A stretch of DNA of 64,000 bases from Conoideocrella luteorostrata (lineage: Eukaryota; Ascomycota; Sordariomycetes; Hypocreales; Clavicipitaceae), in assembly GCA_032433595.1 (NCBI GenBank), contig JASWJB010000042.1:62001-126000 (forward strand), read 5' to 3'. The notes under the pieces were generated by a model. It saw only the letters and a list, made by a program, of their open reading frames with translations, was not told where the DNA came from and ran no database searches. Every line of letters begins with the position of its first letter. Positions within the stretch are counted from its first letter, which is position 1. Both the position numbers and the translations under genes were made by a program. Shown in pieces: positions 61,176 through 64,000 of the stretch.

Positions 61176-64000
61176 CGTCTTTGGGTACCTGGACTAGGCA
61201 GATCTTTGCTTGAACAAACCCGTTGAAACTAGAAATTCTTGCTCCTACTTTTGTTGGCCGTATCGAAGCGCGGTTGATGAATTGAACAGGTCGGGCGTGT
61301 GTAGATTGAGAGCAGATATGTATGCATCAAAATGATTGCTTCCTGAACTCCTGCCTTCCGGGATCCACTGTATTATACAGAGTACCTGGGTTCCTTTTGT
61401 TATTCCTACGATTCACGGGGAGACGGCTATGGGCAACCTAGCCTGCCAATCTAATTTCGCCCCAAGCGGAGTTCCTAACTCAGGATTGCCTGGGTGCACA
61501 AGATAGCGACTCGTTTATGCAAGCTGAGTGTGCGGCGTCAGCAGACAATATTACCACCCCGCTAAATGTGAGGTGCTCGGTGATTGCGGCCGACCTCAAT
61601 ACCAAGCCAGCGGGCTAGACCAGCGTTTGTGCGACTCGACATGCCCTGTGACAGCTTTCCTCCGGAACAGTGAAATGATAGCGCAGGATCCATGACCGAT
61701 AACCCTGTTACACGGCCTGTTATCTTCTCCAAGCATCACCTGTACTTCGTACCACCCGGTAAAGATTTTCACTAGTGGTGGCGCTGGATCCACTAGAATA
61801 TTGCCCCACATTTGCCTCCCTGTCCCCCCTCCCTGTGAAGATTAGCTTGCGATTGTGGCTGCTGCGTATCTTCTCCGCGTCATCTCTGCCAATAGGATTT
61901 TAGAGAATATGCGTCAGCGGTGTGGTCGGGTGGCTACTAACTACTACTACGAGATTCCTCTCGTTCCAAACGCCTAATTGTGCCCGCCCCACCACCATAG
62001 TTAGTGCCGGACACCATGACGGACAGGACAGCTATATTTATGTACGTCTTTTATATATTAAGACAGGTCTAATATTAGAGAAAATAAACTTAAAAAGAAG
62101 CTAATGTACCTAACCCAAGTAAACTAGCTAACTTCGAATTCTCATAAAACAATGTAGATACCCGTAGGAGATTCTTTTGCTGCACACTAGAAGCATTCCT
62201 ATCATGATATTAAGCCGCAAAAATTTCTAGTCAAGATTATTAGACACTCAACTAAACACGAAATGGAAAGAACTGTGAAGTTGGTACAATATTATATCTT
62301 GTTAAGATTGTGTTGGCTGTACAAACAAGTTTATATATGACTATATCGCGACGTTTTGGTTGGTTATGGGAGCCATGCTTGTCCTCCTCGTCCCGCCAAC
62401 CACGACGCATTCCTTAGGCAGCCTTAAGCTTAGCTGCTCGTCAGATAGTAGTGTAGACAGGGATAGCAAGGTAACATAGCACTATTCTGTTGAAAGTACT
62501 CGTGTCTTGTAGACCGAGGACCGACAATGGCGTTGACGAAAGAAATGCTAACAAAGCGTTCGTTCGGGGACAGTGTGAATATGATACGCGCGACACGAAA
62601 TGCAGAGCAAACTTAGCGACCGCATGGCTTACGCATAAGCGTGCCTCGAATTAACGTTACTAGCAGGTTAGACTGTATCATCACGTGGCACTAAACACGC
62701 CGACACTTGATAGGGCTAACTACCTCGCAAGCTTAGAAGCGTTCCCCCAAGACTGATAGCTTGTATTGTCAAAGTAACACAGAAGATAAATATATACAGG
62801 GTATAAGTCCTTCTACAGCTTCCTTATTCGTCTCGCGCGTTGCGCGCTAAGAGGAGCCGAGAGCAGACACCAATCCCTTACAAGTGAGCTGACGTAATTA
62901 ATGCGATATACCAGATAACGTACTTTGTCTGACGCGTTTCAATTTTCTGTCATATTTTTAAGCCTATAAGGAGAATAACAAGGAAATATTAATGTCCAGG
63001 TAGGTACAATAATCACTGAGCTTATGATTTATGCCCTCGATGATGTAAGACAAGACAAGTTTGAAGCGGCGCAGAAGAACTGCCTGGCAAAGCTGGTGAG
63101 ATGCTTTGGACTGTAGGCTCGGAAACAAAGGTAGACCTACCTTCAGTGTACCAAAGGTTCTCGTCCCCATCCAGCTCTTGGTCAGATATTGCAAAGCTAT
63201 GAACCCATTTCGTGTGTGAGAAACTGTTTAATTTCATCCTCTTCTCTCTCCGCCCGTCTGCGCGTCACATTCAGTTGCAAAGCTGTCCTCGAATCCCATA
63301 TCGCCGAAACCAGACAGCACGCGTCTTGTGGAAACTCGGCCTGTGCCGTGCTCATGAAAGGACATGCGGGCTATGGGCGCAAAAATTCTGGCGTTGAATG
63401 TTTTGAGGCGATTCAAATTCGACGGCAAATCACTAACCTAGAAGCAGCCATAGAACCCACGCAATGTACCAAGATATGGACCGGGCGGGGAGCTATTGAT
63501 GGGTTCTACCATGTATGACTGTGTAGGGGTGTATCCGATGGTCCGACGTGAAGCACTAATAAAATAAAAGGAGTCTTCCATCCGAAGTACTAGCTAACAG
63601 ATATTGGGATTTAACATAAATCAAGTCTAAGTCACAGTATTATCTTCATCTAGAAATAGTTAACTGTCCTTCGAGAGCTCTTTGCAAAGAAGAGACTTGC
63701 AATAACTCTTGTCACTATAGAAAATGGGCTGTGAATGAAGCACTTTAAATTCCCTTGATTCTATTGTTCGATAGCCCTATAAATCCATCCTCAGAGCTCC
63801 AATAATTTGAGAGGCTATCTAGACATAGTAATAAAGTTTGGGGTCAGCTAAATAACGTATTTGTCAGTTTCACCCTTAAGCGCTATGTAACGGAAGGTCA
63901 AATTAAGTCAATCTACAAGCTTCAGTGATACTCATACTATATGCATTTACATAAAGGATATACAGACAATAGGATATATATTTCAAAACGTTATGCTAGA
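61176..64000. other. Gene-poor right end; AT-rich parts, possible degraded repeats
   Basis: No frame here has a domain I recognise (63189-63518 and 62964-63237 look random). The left 200 bp presumably hold the P450 promoter. AT-rich tracts (62040-62350, 62760-62820) with CTCGCGCGTTGCGCGC at about 62833 and an ending AATCCCTTACA at 62871-62881 are reminiscent of an LTR end, but I find neither a matching start nor a duplication. Confidence 0.4.

Noticed and set aside
62760..62881. Possible LTR end (…AATCCCTTACA) at the right side
   Set aside because: No TG start, second copy or target duplication could be found.
1..64000. CRISPR arrays or bacterial-type operons
   Set aside because: The window is clearly fungal; all repeats seen are LTRs, minisatellites or coding repeats, with no spaced direct-repeat array.

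Overview
This window looks like an accessory, transposon-scarred stretch of a filamentous ascomycete genome, most likely a hypocrealean Sordariomycete. The genes have short GT-AG introns of about 50-90 nt with CTAAC/CTAAT-like branch points. The families are typically fungal: HET domain, NACHT-ankyrin NLR, NmrA-like, GMC oxidoreductase, HsbA, LovD-like, and an enterotoxin-A-like secreted protein of the kind common in insect- and nematode-associated Hypocreales. Many dead copies carry C-to-T changes of the RIP type (CAG to TAG, CAA to TAA).

Left part (1-9.4 kb): mostly intact metabolic and secreted functions. There is the 3' end of an anion:cation symporter-type MFS carrier, a GMC oxidoreductase (-), an HsbA-like secreted protein (-), a second, five-exon GMC oxidoreductase (+) and a six-exon NmrA/isoflavone-reductase-like gene (-) tail-to-tail with it. 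From 9.7 to 21.5 kb decay dominates: a nucleoside-phosphorylase-domain remnant, a dead protein kinase gene, an AT-rich RIP-like block, a solo LTR with target-site duplication, an intact ORF for an enterotoxin-A-like protein, nested LTRs, a gene broken by an LTR and three CAG-to-TAG stops, a LINE remnant and one uncharacterised ORF. From 22.6 to 28.6 kb lie a bZIP factor with tandem ACGT-core decamers upstream, a HET-domain protein and a broken NB-ARC/TPR gene.

From 30.4 to 34.5 kb a LovD/beta-lactamase-like enzyme and an MFS exporter are divergently arranged. A 2.4-kb non-coding LTR retroelement (35.07-37.48 kb) is followed by a large PNP-NACHT-ankyrin NLR gene (37.6-42.7 kb, -). That gene is damaged twice, by a 1-nt frameshift near its start and by an LTR fragment that splits its ankyrin array. 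A second PNP-domain gene (+) and a DUF7580-like gene (-) are fused tail-to-tail at one rearrangement breakpoint near 45.02 kb. The right part has a PAQR/AdipoR-like receptor, two more LTR copies, a choline-kinase-like gene, a seven-TM-type membrane protein, a truncated secreted ORF, another solo LTR with target-site duplication, a cytochrome P450 and about 2.8 kb without recognisable genes.

Two themes stand out. First, the locus is a graveyard of allorecognition/NLR-type genes (HET, NB-ARC-TPR, PNP-NACHT-ANK, PNP, DUF7580) being broken by LTR insertion, frameshift and rearrangement. Second, two LTR lineages (A and C) share ends and a promoter layout of two hairpins plus a TATA box in or next to the second loop, then a GTGRCCACGTGA motif. 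Their stem sequences differ completely while the pairing is kept.
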